From Comamonadaceae bacterium (GTDB lineage: Bacteria; Pseudomonadota; Gammaproteobacteria; Burkholderiales; Burkholderiaceae_C), in the NCBI GenBank assembly GCA_021299555.1, contig JAJTGH010000001.1, positions 1 through 56,799 on the forward strand: a stretch of 56,799 bases of DNA. Reading direction: 5' to 3'. Below are positions 10,918-21,155 of this stretch, piece after piece. The translations under genes were made by a program, and so were the position numbers. How positions within the stretch are numbered: the stretch's first letter is position 1; each line of letters starts with the position of its first letter. The notes beneath the pieces were generated by a model that was given only the letters and a program-made list of their open reading frames with translations, did no database searches and was not told where the DNA came from.

Positions 10918-13339
10918 AGTTGGAATAGCGGCTTGGGGGGGTCACTTGGTCGCGCAGATATTGATAACGGGGAATGTTGGACTTGAGCGTTCCCAGCGGA
11001 TTGTGGCCGATGCGGGAAATACCCACGAATTCAAGCTGCAACATGATCTGCGAGTTGGTCCGGGCCAGGCTGGTGTAGGAGCGCTGGTACACGGCCCGGC
11101 CGACCCAACAGCAGCCATCGTATTCGAGCCCCATCACCGCATCGACGAGCCGACCTTCGGTGGCGCTGTAGTTGAGCCGTCCGACGCTGTACCAGCGCTG
11201 GCCGCCCTGTCCGCGTCCAGGGCCAAGGTTTTGGCCCCGGTCGCCCCACAGGTCATTGATCGGCCATTGCCAACCCAGGTCCACCTGCTGGCTGCCCGTG
11301 TCATTGGTCGTGACCGGGCGCTGCAAGCGGTAGGCGGCGCTGAGCAATCGGTAAGGGCTGGGGTGGTAGCGGGCCGACAGTGCCATGCGCTGGGATTCAC
11401 CGCGCTTGGGGTTGTACTGGGTGATCCAATCAAGGGCCCAGCGGTCAGAGGCATTGACCGTGGCACCGATCATCAGATCGCTGATGCGCTCGGCTTGGAC
11501 CGCCGGGGGCGAGCCGTCGAGTGTGACTCTTTGGTCTGCAAAACGAATGCGCTGAGCCATGCCCAGGCGCAGCATTTCAGAGCCGGTCTCGGGGAGCAGC
11601 AAGCGCGAGGTCAGGCCCAGGGTGACCAGGTTCGTGTCGGCAATTCGGTCGTTGCCGACAAAGCTGTTTTCCGTGAACAAGGTGGCGAAGCTGAAGCTGT
11701 TTTCCGCGCTGTCGTAGTTGGGCAGGCGAGACTGATCGCGCCAAGGGGTGTAGACGTAAAACGCCCTGGGCTCCAGGGTTTGCAAAAACGACTGGCCCAG
11801 GAACTGGGACTGGCGCTCAAAAACCAGGCCGCTGTCCGCGCTCAAGATCGGAACACTGCGCCCGGCCGAGCGCTGGCCCCGCCAAACCTCCTCAAAGCTG
11901 TACTGGGTGGCATGCAATTGCAGCTTGGGCACGAAGTAGCCTGCCGGCCAGACCCAAGGGCTGCTCAACTGCGCCCGCGTGTACAGGCGGTCGGCATTGG
12001 TCTGGCTGGTCAGGCTGCGCAGCGCCGAAAAGCGCGTGAAATCGGCGTCGATCGAGGTTTGAAGGGGCAGCTGTGCAAGCTCAAAGCTTCTGCTATGGCG
12101 CGCGGCCAACTGCGGCAAGCGGTCGTAGGGCGGCACAATCGGCGAGAGCACGTCTTGCAGGGTTTGCCATTGCAGGACGCGAAGGCTGGCCTGGCTCTGG
12201 CCGGCCGACCAGCCCAGACTCACATCGCTGGGCAGCAGGCGCTGCGTCAAGGCCTTGTTCTGGCGCGGAAAATCGCGCCAGTAGTCGTCGTCACTGACCC
12301 GATTGAGATTGACGGTGTAAGACAGGGTGCCCACAGAAGCCACGCCGGTGTCCAAGCGCCCTTGGTTTTGCAGGGAATACGCCCATCTCTGTTCATGGGT
12401 GATCCGGTCATTGGGCAAGAAATTGAGCCTAAGCATGCCCTGGTTGCTGCGCTCCAGGTAACGGGCCTCCAGCCCCAGATCGAGCCCGCGCTTGGTCATG
12501 GCGGTCGGGGTCAGCGTCGCGTCCCGGTTGGGAGCAATGTCCAGGTAATAGGGCACGCTCAAGGTCAGGCCACTGATCGTGTCCACCGCATAGGTGGGGG
12601 GCAATACGCCCGACTTGCGCTTGTCACTGAGCGGGAAACTGATCGAACCGGGCCAGGCCAAGATGGTGGTGTCATAAAAGCGCAGGCGCAGGTTTTGCGC
12701 TCGGCCAGCCTCGGCCTCAAAATCAAAATCCATCTGATCGGCGGTAAATTCCCAAGGCGGCTTCCAGCTCTCCTCGTTGTCACGCTCACAGGTGGTGTAG
12801 CTCACGCCCTGGGCCGTCATGCGCTGCTGCCCTTGAAAGTCAAAGCGCTGCGCCTGACCCTGGCCGCCGCCGAGAAATCGGTACTGGGGGCGAATGAAAA
12901 ACCCCTCGAAGGTGTCCATGCGCAGGCTAAGTTCCTGGCCGCTGAAGACATTGCCCATGCGGCTGACGCGCACGGCGCCGTCGCCCTTGAGCTTTTGGCT
13001 CGTCTCTTCAAAATCGAGCCGCTGGGCCCGCACCGCCACCGGACCCCGACGCAACTGGGCGCTGCCTTCAATCACCAGACGCACGTCGGTTTGCCCCGTC
13101 ATGCTCTGGCCCGACACAAAAGCGGGCGCCTCCCGCAGACTTTCAGGCGAGGGCTTTTCGATCAACATGGGCGAAGCGCGCAAAATCAGTGCATCACCTG
13201 CCAACGCCTGCTGCGCAGATGCGCCCAGCTGCACGCCCAGGCATACGCCCACACCAACAAAAAACTGCAAGGCTAGGGCCGTGCGCATCATAAATATGAG
13301 ATAAACCCGTCTGACGAGTTCGATAAGAAGTGTCTTCAA
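10910..13339 (-). CDS. lptD: LPS-assembly outer membrane protein LptD
   Basis: 809 aa with C-terminal YDGCCWVGRAVYQR; surA neighbour. Confidence 0.92.
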   Translation of the reverse strand: MKTLLIELVRRVYLIFMMRTALALQFFVGVGVCLGVQLGASAQQALAGDALILRASPMLIEKPSPESLREAPAFVSGQSMTGQTDVRLVIEGSAQLRRGPVAVRAQRLDFEETSQKLKGDGAVRVSRMGNVFSGQELSLRMDTFEGFFIRPQYRFLGGGQGQAQRFDFQGQQRMTAQGVSYTTCERDNEESWKPPWEFTADQMDFDFEAEAGRAQNLRLRFYDTTILAWPGSISFPLSDKRKSGVLPPTYAVDTISGLTLSVPYYLDIAPNRDATLTPTAMTKRGLDLGLEARYLERSNQGMLRLNFLPNDRITHEQRWAYSLQNQGRLDTGVASVGTLSYTVNLNRVSDDDYWRDFPRQNKALTQRLLPSDVSLGWSAGQSQASLRVLQWQTLQDVLSPIVPPYDRLPQLAARHSRSFELAQLPLQTSIDADFTRFSALRSLTSQTNADRLYTRAQLSSPWVWPAGYFVPKLQLHATQYSFEEVWRGQRSAGRSVPILSADSGLVFERQSQFLGQSFLQTLEPRAFYVYTPWRDQSRLPNYDSAENSFSFATLFTENSFVGNDRIADTNLVTLGLTSRLLLPETGSEMLRLGMAQRIRFADQRVTLDGSPPAVQAERISDLMIGATVNASDRWALDWITQYNPKRGESQRMALSARYHPSPYRLLSAAYRLQRPVTTNDTGSQQVDLGWQWPINDLWGDRGQNLGPGRGQGGQRWYSVGRLNYSATEGRLVDAVMGLEYDGCCWVGRAVYQRSYTSLARTNSQIMLQLEFVGISRIGHNPLGTLKSNIPRYQYLRDQVTPPSRYSNYD

Positions 13340-13345
13340 TTATCC

Positions 13346-14473
13346 ATGACCACCTTCGCTCCAGCACCCAAAGAAGGCTCGCCCGATCACAAAGGCTCCA
13401 GCACCATAGCTTGGGCCGACCTCGCGCGCCGCCAGGCCTTCGAAGCCTGGCTGCGCCCACTGAGCGCGTCCCTGGGACTGCAAAGCGAGACGGTGCGCTT
13501 GGCCTCAGCCGATGCCAGCTTCAGACGTTATTTGCGTGTTGATCGCCGAAGTGGCGGCAGCTGCATCATCATGGATGCGCCGCCCGACAAAGAAGACTGC
13601 CGCCCGTTTGTGCACGTGGCCGCCTTGATGAAGCAGGCGGGCATGCGCGCGCCCGAGGTGCTGGCCTGGAACGAGGCCCAGGGGTTCATGCTACTCAGTG
13701 ATCTGGGCGCGCACACCATGATGCAAGTGATCACGGCCCAGGGTGTGCCCGAGCCAGCGCCGCAGCGCGGTCAGGCCACGCACGACCTCTACATGGCCGC
13801 CATCGATGCGCTGCTGCGCTGGCAGCTGGCATCCAAACCACAGGTGCTGCCCGCCTATGACGACGCTTTGCTCTCGCGCGAGTTGGGCCTTTTCCCCCAG
13901 TGGTACGTGGCCACGCATCGCCAGCTTGTGCTCAGCCCTGTGCAACAGCAAACGCTCGATGCCGCATTCGCGCGGATCAAGCAGCACAACCTCGGCGCCC
14001 TGGGCGCAGCGCGGGTCTACGTGCATCGCGACTTCATGCCGCGCAACCTGATGGTTGGCGCCGACGACCCATCACTGGGGGTGTTGGACTTTCAAGACGC
14101 GGTCTATGGCCCGATCAGCTACGACATCGCCAGCCTGATGCGCGATGCCTTCTTGAGCTGGGATGAAGAATTTGTGATCGACATCACGGCGCGATACTGG
14201 CAACAGGCCCGGCAAGCGGGCTTGCCAGTGGGCACCGACTTTGGCGAGTTTTACGAGGCTGTGGAGTGGATGGGCTTGCAGCGCCACCTCAAAGTGCTGG
14301 GCATCTTTGCCCGGCTGACGCTGCGCGATGGCAAGCCGCAGTATTTGGCCGACACGCCCCGCTTCATCGCTTATGTGCGCAGCACCACGGCGCGCTATCG
14401 GCAACTGGCACCGCTGCTGCGCCTGCTCGAGGAAATCGAAGGCGGCGCGGTGCAGACGGGATACACGTTTTAA
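13346..14473 (+). CDS. amgK: Aminoglycoside phosphotransferase-family kinase (AmgK-like, N-acetylmuramate/N-acetylglucosamine kinase)
   Basis: Divergent from lptD; VHRDFMPRNLMV and GVLDFQDAVYGPISYDIASLMRDAF motifs. Confidence 0.82.
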   Translation: MTTFAPAPKEGSPDHKGSSTIAWADLARRQAFEAWLRPLSASLGLQSETVRLASADASFRRYLRVDRRSGGSCIIMDAPPDKEDCRPFVHVAALMKQAGMRAPEVLAWNEAQGFMLLSDLGAHTMMQVITAQGVPEPAPQRGQATHDLYMAAIDALLRWQLASKPQVLPAYDDALLSRELGLFPQWYVATHRQLVLSPVQQQTLDAAFARIKQHNLGALGAARVYVHRDFMPRNLMVGADDPSLGVLDFQDAVYGPISYDIASLMRDAFLSWDEEFVIDITARYWQQARQAGLPVGTDFGEFYEAVEWMGLQRHLKVLGIFARLTLRDGKPQYLADTPRFIAYVRSTTARYRQLAPLLRLLEEIEGGAVQTGYTF

Positions 14474-14475
14474 GC

Positions 14476-15204
14476 ATGCCGCGGTTTTTCGTTGATCAAC
14501 CGCTATCGGGCCAACAGCTGGACTTGCCCGCTGCCGCAGCCCGGCATGTGCAGGTCTTGCGGCTTCAACCGGGCGATCAGATCACCCTGTTTAACGGCCT
14601 GGGCGGGCAGTGGCAGGCCCGCATTGAACAGATGGGCCGCAGTCAAGTGCGGGTCCAGATCCTGTCCTTCGAGGACCTCGAGCGCGAACCGGTGCGACGC
14701 GTGCACTTGGCCCTGGGCATGCCGGCCAACGAACGCATGGACTGGCTGATCGAAAAGGCGGCCGAGCTCGGGGCTACCAGCATCTGGCCGCTGCACACCC
14801 ACCACAGTGTGCTGCGCCTGAGCGGCGAGCGCGCGAGCAAAAAGCAGCTGCACTGGCAGGCGGTGGCCATCGCCGCTTGCGAGCAGTGCGGCGGCAATCG
14901 GGTGCCGCGGATAGAGCCGGTGAGCGAATTGATGGCCTGGCTCGAGCGCCCGCCCTCGCGCGGCTTGAAAGGCGTGCTTTCGCTGGCTGCCGATGCGCGG
15001 CCTCTGACTTCTTGGCTGGGGTCAGGCGGGCCTGACGAAGAGCTGCTGTTTCTCAGCGGTCCGGAAGGCGGGCTGGCAGAAAAGGAGGAGGCAGCGGCCC
15101 GTGCTGCGGGCTTCACACCCGTGAGCCTGGGCCCGCGGGTGCTGCGGGCCGAAACCGCCGCTTTGGCAGCCCTGACGCTGAGCGTGATGCAGCGGCCAAC
15201 CTGA
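14476..15204 (+). CDS. rsmE: 16S rRNA (uracil1498-N3)-methyltransferase
   Basis: MPRFFVDQPLSGQQLDLPAAAARHVQVLRLQPGD; LFLSGPEGGLAEKEEAAARAAGFTPVSLGPRVLRAETAALAAL. ATG at 14476. Confidence 0.92.
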   Translation: MPRFFVDQPLSGQQLDLPAAAARHVQVLRLQPGDQITLFNGLGGQWQARIEQMGRSQVRVQILSFEDLEREPVRRVHLALGMPANERMDWLIEKAAELGATSIWPLHTHHSVLRLSGERASKKQLHWQAVAIAACEQCGGNRVPRIEPVSELMAWLERPPSRGLKGVLSLAADARPLTSWLGSGGPDEELLFLSGPEGGLAEKEEAAARAAGFTPVSLGPRVLRAETAALAALTLSVMQRPT

Positions 15205-15261
15205 ACCAAGTCCCCACGGGAACACCCCGTAGGCGGCCGCAACCTGTATAAACAGGGACTC

Positions 15262-16434
15262 ATGAATGCAAACCTCTGGCTTCTGGTGGCCTGTCAAGGG
15301 CTGTTCTTCACGAACAACGTCACCTTCATTGCGATCAACGGCCTGGTCGGACTGAGTCTGGCGCCCCTGGGCTGGATGGCCACGCTGCCGGTCATGGGCT
15401 ACGTGGTCGGCGGTGCGTTGTCCACCGGCCTGGTGGCGCGCACCCAAAAGCACTATGGCCGAAAAACGTCGTTTCAAATCGGCCTGCTGGTGGGCAGTCT
15501 GTCGGCCCTCTTGTGTGCCTGGGCGGCTTACACCAGCAGCTTCTGGCTCCTGGTGACGGCCACGGTCATTGCCGGGTATTACAACGCCAACGCTCAGCTC
15601 TACCGGTTTGCCGCGGCCGAGTTGGCCGAACCGTCCATGCGGGAAAAAGCGGTCTCTCTGGTAACCGCAGGCGGCTTGATCGGGGCCATCGCCGGACCGA
15701 ACCTGGCATCGGCCACCAAGTCCATGACCACTGTGCCTTTCGCGGGTGCCTACTTTGCGCTGGCCATCGTGGCCGTGGCGGGCATGGCACTGCTGGCCTT
15801 CATTCAATTCCCGCCGCCCCCGGAGAAATCGAAAGCCGGGGGGGGTCGATCGCTGTCCGAGATCGCGCGACAACCGACTTTCATCGTGGCTGCCGGCGCC
15901 GGGGCGCTTGGCTACGGGGTGATGAACCTGCTGATGGCCGCCACCCACATCGCCATGCAAACCTGCGGTCTTCCATTTTCAGATGCCGCACTGGTGCTGC
16001 AGTGGCACGTGATCGGCATGTTTGCCCCCGGCTTTTTTACGGGGCACCTGATCAAGCGCCTGGGCACCATGAATGTCTTGTGGCTGGGCCTGCTGCTCAA
16101 TGTGGGCTGCGTTGTGGTGGCACTTTTGGGCGTGGAGTTGCAACACTTCGAGATTGCGCTGTTCCTGCTGGGCGTGGGCTGGAACTTCCTGTTTACCGCC
16201 AGCACCGCCCTGTCGCTGTCGACCTATCGGCCCGAAGAGCGGGACAAGGCGCAGGGGGCACTGAACTTTTGCGTGTTTGCCGTGATGGCCATGTCCTCCT
16301 TTGCTTCCGGGGTGCTGGTCACCTCGCAAGGCTGGGCATGGCTGAATATGGGTTCATTGGTGCCCCTGGGCCTGACCGGCGCCGGCTTGCTGTGGCTGAC
16401 GCTCAAGCAGCCCCCAAAACCTGCGAGCGCCTAA
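15262..16434 (+). CDS. Major facilitator superfamily transporter
   Basis: 390 aa hydrophobic protein with MFS-like loop RTQKHYGRKTSFQIGLLVG. Confidence 0.85.
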   Translation: MNANLWLLVACQGLFFTNNVTFIAINGLVGLSLAPLGWMATLPVMGYVVGGALSTGLVARTQKHYGRKTSFQIGLLVGSLSALLCAWAAYTSSFWLLVTATVIAGYYNANAQLYRFAAAELAEPSMREKAVSLVTAGGLIGAIAGPNLASATKSMTTVPFAGAYFALAIVAVAGMALLAFIQFPPPPEKSKAGGGRSLSEIARQPTFIVAAGAGALGYGVMNLLMAATHIAMQTCGLPFSDAALVLQWHVIGMFAPGFFTGHLIKRLGTMNVLWLGLLLNVGCVVVALLGVELQHFEIALFLLGVGWNFLFTASTALSLSTYRPEERDKAQGALNFCVFAVMAMSSFASGVLVTSQGWAWLNMGSLVPLGLTGAGLLWLTLKQPPKPASA

Positions 16435-16464
16435 AGGCCGCGCGCACGGCCGGTCGCACAGGGC

Positions 16465-17806
16465 TCAGGCGGGCATCTGCGCAATCACATGGGCCACCGC
16501 TGCGGTGAGCTTTTTGGCGTAGGGCACATGCAGAAACTCGTTGGGGCCGTGCGCATTGCTCCTGGGGCCGAGCACACCGCAGACCATCATTTGCGCCGCA
16601 GGAAATCCCGCGCTGAGCATGTTCATGAGCGGAATCGTGCCGCCTTGGCCGATGGTGGCGCAGCCAGCGCCAAAAAAGGCCTGGGAAGCACTTTGCAATG
16701 CCTGCTCAAACCATGGAGCGGTCGAGGGTGCATTCCAGCCCGTGGCTCCGCCGCCACCGTCGAAAGTGACCTTGGCCTGATACGGCGCATTGTCTTCAAG
16801 CAGTCGGGCGCCAGGTGCGGTTGAGCAAAGCCTGTAGCGGATCGCCCGTCACTGGCAAAGTAACCAAGGTCGAGCCGGCACAATCGTGGTGCGCCCAGGG
16901 AAAGCGCTTGAACAGCTCATCGCCCAATATCTGCGCCGTGACCTGCGCCTGTTGCAATCGCTCGGGCGGCACCTCACAATGAAACTGCGCGGGCAACAGC
17001 CGGCCGGTGGCGCTGTCTTCAAGCCGATCGAGCAACTGGCGCATGATGCGAAAGCTCGAGGGCACCACCCCGCTGGCGTCGCCCGAGTGCACACCTTCCG
17101 TAAGCACCTCAACCTTGAGCGTGCCGGTCACATTGCCACGCAAACTGGTGGTCAGCCACAGCTGGTCGTAGTTGCCGGCACCAGAGTCCAGGCAGATCAC
17201 CAAAGCCACCTGGCCCAAGCGGGGCTTGAGCGCATCGACATAAGGCAGCAGGTCAAAAGAGCCGCTTTCCTCGCAGGTCTCGATCAGCCCGACGATGCGC
17301 GGATGCGCCAGCCCCTGGCTTTTGAGCGCCGCAATCGCGGCAATACTGGCATAGATGGCATAGCCATCGTCTGCGCCACCCCGGCCGTAAAGCTTGCCGT
17401 CTTCGTACTTGGCCGTCCAGGGCCCCAAATCGCTGCGCCAGCCCGCAAACTCGGGCTGCTTGTCCAGGTGACCGTACATCAACACCGTAGGCTGCGCCAC
17501 GTTGGAGCCCGCGGGCACAGCTCGGGTGGCGGCGACCTCGAAAAAAATCACCGGCGTGCGACCGGGCAGTCGCACCACTTCAAGGGTCAAACCGGGCACT
17601 TTTTGCGCCAGCACCCAGTCGGCCGCTTGCCGCACCACGGCCTCAATGTGGCCATGCTCGGCCCACTGCGGGTCGAACATCGGCGACTTGGCCGGAACGC
17701 CAATGTACTGGGCCAACTGAGCCACGATATCGCGGTCCCACTGGGCACCGATCTGTTCAAGGGCCCGCGCATCATCGAAACAGGCCAGCGGCAAAGGGGC
17801 GTTCAT
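16465..17806 (-). pseudogene. M20-family peptidase, interrupted by a frameshift/out-of-frame deletion near 16800
   Basis: ORF 16796-17806 carries the N-terminal 336 aa (TVLMYGHLDKQPEF, YGRGGADDGYA) and stops at NRTWRPTA*; the C-terminus continues in another frame as LLEDNAPYQAKVTFDGGGGATGWNAP...GQGGTIPLMNMLSAGFPAAQ...GPNEFLHVPYAKKLTAAVAHVIAQMPA. Confidence 0.8.
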
Positions 17807-17917
17807 GAAACAACTCCTGAGTGACTAAACAACAATAAGCCAAGGGTACGACAAAACAGCCGGCAATCCACCGCCAACCTTGGCTGCGCGGTACAAGCAC
17901 ACGCCGCTCTGAATCTT

Positions 17918-19294
17918 TCAAATCGCCCCATTGTTCAGCACCAGCACGCCCAAAGCCGCGCTGAGCAGCAGCGTGCGCACAACGCCCCAGTTTCGGCGCA
18001 ACAGCAGCCACAAAGCCAGGGCCAGCAAGGCCAGGGCGATGGCATCAAAACGGCCTTGCGGCGCTGGAAAGACCACAGCCTGAAAAAATGTCCAGCCCAA
18101 ACTGGCCATCACGCCGATCACGGTGCAAGTGACGGCGCGCAAGGCCGTGCTCAAGGCCGCCCATCCCCGGGTGGCCTCCACCCATGGACCGCCGGCCAAA
18201 ATGAAAATAAAAGACGGCAGAAAAGTAAACCAAGTGGCCACCACCGCGGCCAGGGCGGCCCCCGCAAACAACCCATCGGGGCCGAGCACCTGCTGGCCCC
18301 AACCGCCAACAAAAGCCACAAAGGCCACCACCATGATCAACGGGCCCGGCGTGGATTCACCCAAGGCCAGACCATCCATCATCTGCGCCGTGGTCAACCA
18401 CTGATAGTGCTCCACGGCGGCCTGCTGAACATAGGGCAGCACCGCATAGGCGCCACCAAAGGTGAGCAGGGCCGCTCGGGTAAAAAATGTCGCCATCTGC
18501 GTCAGCGTACCCTGCCACCCCCACACGGCCAGCAGGGCCAGCATGGGCAGCATCCACAGGGCCAGCCCGGCCGCCAGCACGCTCAGCAAGCGCACCGTCC
18601 GGGGCCGGGCGTGATCGGGGCTGGGTGTGTGGTCATCGATCAAGGCCGTCGCGGCTTGGCCGGCGCGCTCGGCGACGCCCTGCGCGGGCAACTCGCCCAA
18701 CACCCGTGGCGCCAGGCGCACCGCGCCCCAGCCGAGCAGCAAGGCCGCCAAAATCAGCCACGGAAATGGCAGATTCAACACCGTCAGGGCCACAAAAGCG
18801 CCTACAGCCAGCAACCAGGGCAATGGCCGGCGGGCCGGGTGCTCCAGGCAACGGGCGCCCAGTCGGTAAACCGCGTGCAAAACTATGGCCGCCACCGCAG
18901 GCTTGAGCCCGTAGAGCACCGCTGCAGCCAACGGTTGCTGGCCATGGGCCATATACAGATAACTCAAGCCCACCAGAAGCAGCAAAGACGGCAGGATGAA
19001 CAGCACCCCGGCCACCAGGCCGCCTGCGGTGCGGTGCATCAGCCACCCCAGGTAGGTGGCCAGTTGCTGCGCTTCGGGTCCGGGCAGCAACATGCAGTAA
19101 TTGAGCGCGTGCATGAAGCGCTGCTGAGAAATCCAGCGCCTGCGCTCGACCAACTCCCGCTGCATGATGGCAATTTGCCCAGCCGGACCGCCAAAGCTGA
19201 TCAAGCCCAGGCGCAACCAAAACAGATAAGCCTCACGCCGGGGAACCAGCGCGGGGCCGGGCTCAGACGGAGAGCTTGCGGGCTGCGGGCTCAT
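17918..19294 (-). CDS. chrA: Chromate transporter (CHR/ChrA family)
   Basis: FWLRLGLISFGGPAGQIAIMQRELVERRRWISQQRFMHALNYCMLLPGPEAQQLATYLGWLMH; likely ATG at 19294 overlaps the metW stop. Confidence 0.85.
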   Translation of the reverse strand: MSPQPASSPSEPGPALVPRREAYLFWLRLGLISFGGPAGQIAIMQRELVERRRWISQQRFMHALNYCMLLPGPEAQQLATYLGWLMHRTAGGLVAGVLFILPSLLLLVGLSYLYMAHGQQPLAAAVLYGLKPAVAAIVLHAVYRLGARCLEHPARRPLPWLLAVGAFVALTVLNLPFPWLILAALLLGWGAVRLAPRVLGELPAQGVAERAGQAATALIDDHTPSPDHARPRTVRLLSVLAAGLALWMLPMLALLAVWGWQGTLTQMATFFTRAALLTFGGAYAVLPYVQQAAVEHYQWLTTAQMMDGLALGESTPGPLIMVVAFVAFVGGWGQQVLGPDGLFAGAALAAVVATWFTFLPSFIFILAGGPWVEATRGWAALSTALRAVTCTVIGVMASLGWTFFQAVVFPAPQGRFDAIALALLALALWLLLRRNWGVVRTLLLSAALGVLVLNNGAI

Positions 19295-19890
19295 TGCCGC
19301 TGCAGCTTGAACACCGCCCGACTGGCCAGCGCATTGGGCCAAAAGCGCACCTGGCGGCCCTCTTGCAGGCCAAACTCATCGAGGATACGCAGCCTGTTTT
19401 TGATCGCCAGCGCACGAAAATCACGCAAGGTGCCCACCCGAATATTGGGCGTGTCGTACCACTGGTAGGGCAACACCTTGGTCACCGGCATGCGCCCACG
19501 CAGCACAGCCAGGCGGTTGGGCCAGTGAGCAAAATTGGGGAAGGCCACGATGGCCGTGCGCCCCACGCGCGCAGTCTCTCGCAGCATCACCTCGGTATTG
19601 CGCAGGTTTTGCAGCGTGTCTATCTGCAGCACCACATCGAATGAGCTGTCGGCAAACAGCGCCAGCCCCTCTTCCAGGTTGAGCTGTATGACGTTGACAC
19701 CACGCGCCACGCAGGCTTGCACGTTGGCGTCGTCGAACTCCACCCCATAGCCAGAGCAGGCTCGCTCACGCATCAGGTGAGCGAGCAGCTGGCCAGTGCC
19801 ACAGCCCAGGTCCAGCACGCGCGAGCCTTCGGGCACGAGTTGGGCCAGGGTTTGCAAATCGGCCGATGCGCTGAGCAGGGTCTGGCTCAT
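19291..19890 (-). CDS. metW: Methionine biosynthesis protein MetW
   Basis: [36 protein letters not shown]; overlaps metX. Confidence 0.93.
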   Translation of the reverse strand: MSQTLLSASADLQTLAQLVPEGSRVLDLGCGTGQLLAHLMRERACSGYGVEFDDANVQACVARGVNVIQLNLEEGLALFADSSFDVVLQIDTLQNLRNTEVMLRETARVGRTAIVAFPNFAHWPNRLAVLRGRMPVTKVLPYQWYDTPNIRVGTLRDFRALAIKNRLRILDEFGLQEGRQVRFWPNALASRAVFKLQRQ

Positions 19891-21032
19891 AAAGTCACCC
19901 GCTCAAAATATGAGCGCACCACGCCCAGGTAGCGCGGGTCGTCGAGCAAAAACGCATCATGACCATGCGGTGCGTTGATCTCGGCATAGCTGACATCACG
20001 CTGATTGTCCAGAAGTGCCTTGACCAATTCACGGCTGCGAGCCGGGGAAAAGCGCCAATCGGTCGTAAAGCTGACCAAAAGAAAGCGCGCCCGTGCCATC
20101 GCAAACGCGCGGGCCAAATCGCCCCCATGGGCACGCGCCGGGTCGAAGTAATCCAGGGCGCGCGTGATCAGCAAGTAGGTGTTGGCGTCAAAGTATTCCG
20201 CGAACTTGTCGCCCTGGTGGCGCAAATAACTTTCGATCTGAAACTCGATGTCCTGGGTTGAATATTTGTAATCGCGCACCGCCAAGGCGGCATCGCGCAA
20301 CTGGCGGCCAAATTTTTCGTTCATCACATCGTCGCTGAGGTAAGTGATGTGACCGATCATGCGGGCGATCCGCAGGCCGCGCTTGGGCAAGACACCATGG
20401 CGGTAGAAATGCCCACCGTGGAAATCGGGGTCGGTCACGATGGCGCGCCGGGCGACCTCGTTGAACGCAATGTTTTCGGCCGTCAAATTGGGGGCGCTGG
20501 CGACCACCACCGCGTGGCGCACTCGCTCTGGATACTGCAGTGTCCAACTCAAGGCCTGCATGCCGCCCAGACTTCCGCCCATGACAGCGGCCAATTGATC
20601 AATGCCCAGGCGGTCGAGCAATCGGGCCTGGGCCTGGACCCAGTCCTCGACCGTGACCACCGGAAAGTCAGCGCCATAAATCTCGCCCGTCTCCGGGCTG
20701 CGGTGCATGGGACCGGTGGAGCCAAAGCAAGATCCGAGGTTGTTGACACCGATCACAAAAAAACGGTTGGTGTCCAGCGGCTTGCCCGGGCCGATCAGGG
20801 TGTCCCACCAACCCTCGGAGCGCGCAATGGTCTGCCCCTGCGCGTCTTGATAAACCCCAGCGACATGGTGCGAAGCATTGAGCGCGTGGCACACGAGCAC
20901 GGCGTTCGAGCGCTCGGCATTGAGTTGACCATACGTCTCGTAGCTCAGGTCATAGGCCCGGATGCTGGCCCCGCTGGACAAGAGCAGCGGTGCCTCGAAA
21001 TGCATGGACTGCGGCGTGGCGACGAGAATCAA
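19887..21032 (-). CDS. metX: Homoserine O-acyltransferase MetX
   Basis: [42 protein letters not shown]. Start uncertain: TTG at 21032 or the internal ATG (MHFEAP) near 21005. Confidence 0.92.
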   Translation of the reverse strand: MILVATPQSMHFEAPLLLSSGASIRAYDLSYETYGQLNAERSNAVLVCHALNASHHVAGVYQDAQGQTIARSEGWWDTLIGPGKPLDTNRFFVIGVNNLGSCFGSTGPMHRSPETGEIYGADFPVVTVEDWVQAQARLLDRLGIDQLAAVMGGSLGGMQALSWTLQYPERVRHAVVVASAPNLTAENIAFNEVARRAIVTDPDFHGGHFYRHGVLPKRGLRIARMIGHITYLSDDVMNEKFGRQLRDAALAVRDYKYSTQDIEFQIESYLRHQGDKFAEYFDANTYLLITRALDYFDPARAHGGDLARAFAMARARFLLVSFTTDWRFSPARSRELVKALLDNQRDVSYAEINAPHGHDAFLLDDPRYLGVVRSYFERVTL

Positions 21033-21050
21033 AACATCCCCTGAAATACA

Positions 21051-21080
21051 AAACCCGGCATCGCTAAAGCGATCCGGGCT
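21051..21080 (-). terminator. Intrinsic terminator in the metX leader (possible riboswitch expression platform)
   Basis: Minus strand: AGCCCGGATCGCTTTAGCGATGCCGGGTTTTG; long stem with U tract between the aptamer-like element and metX. Confidence 0.75.
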
Positions 21081-21087
21081 GCACGCG

Positions 21088-21142
21088 CACCGTCTTTAGC
21101 TGAATTTTTTGAGCGCCCGCAAGCTGAGCAAATCGGCGCTGG
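21088..21142 (-). ncRNA. SAM-II-like riboswitch aptamer upstream of metX
   Basis: Minus strand: CCAGCGCC GATTTGCTCAGCTTGC GGGCGCTCAAAAAATTCAGCTAAAGACGG; P1 AGCGCC/GGCGCT, 16-nt GATTT...TTGC loop and downstream AGCTAAA as I recall for SAM-II. Confidence 0.75.
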
Positions 21143-21149
21143 AGCCTTG

Positions 21150-21155
21150 ATTATA
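21150..21155 (-). promoter_or_regulatory. Candidate -10 box (TATAAT) for the metX leader transcript
   Basis: Perfect TATAAT on the minus strand about 12 nt upstream of the aptamer P1 stem; the -35 is weak. Confidence 0.5.

Noticed and set aside
10586-13276. Long plus-strand ORF (896 aa) opposite surA/lptD
   Set aside because: Antisense shadow ORF in high-GC DNA; the opposite strand encodes clear SurA and LptD.
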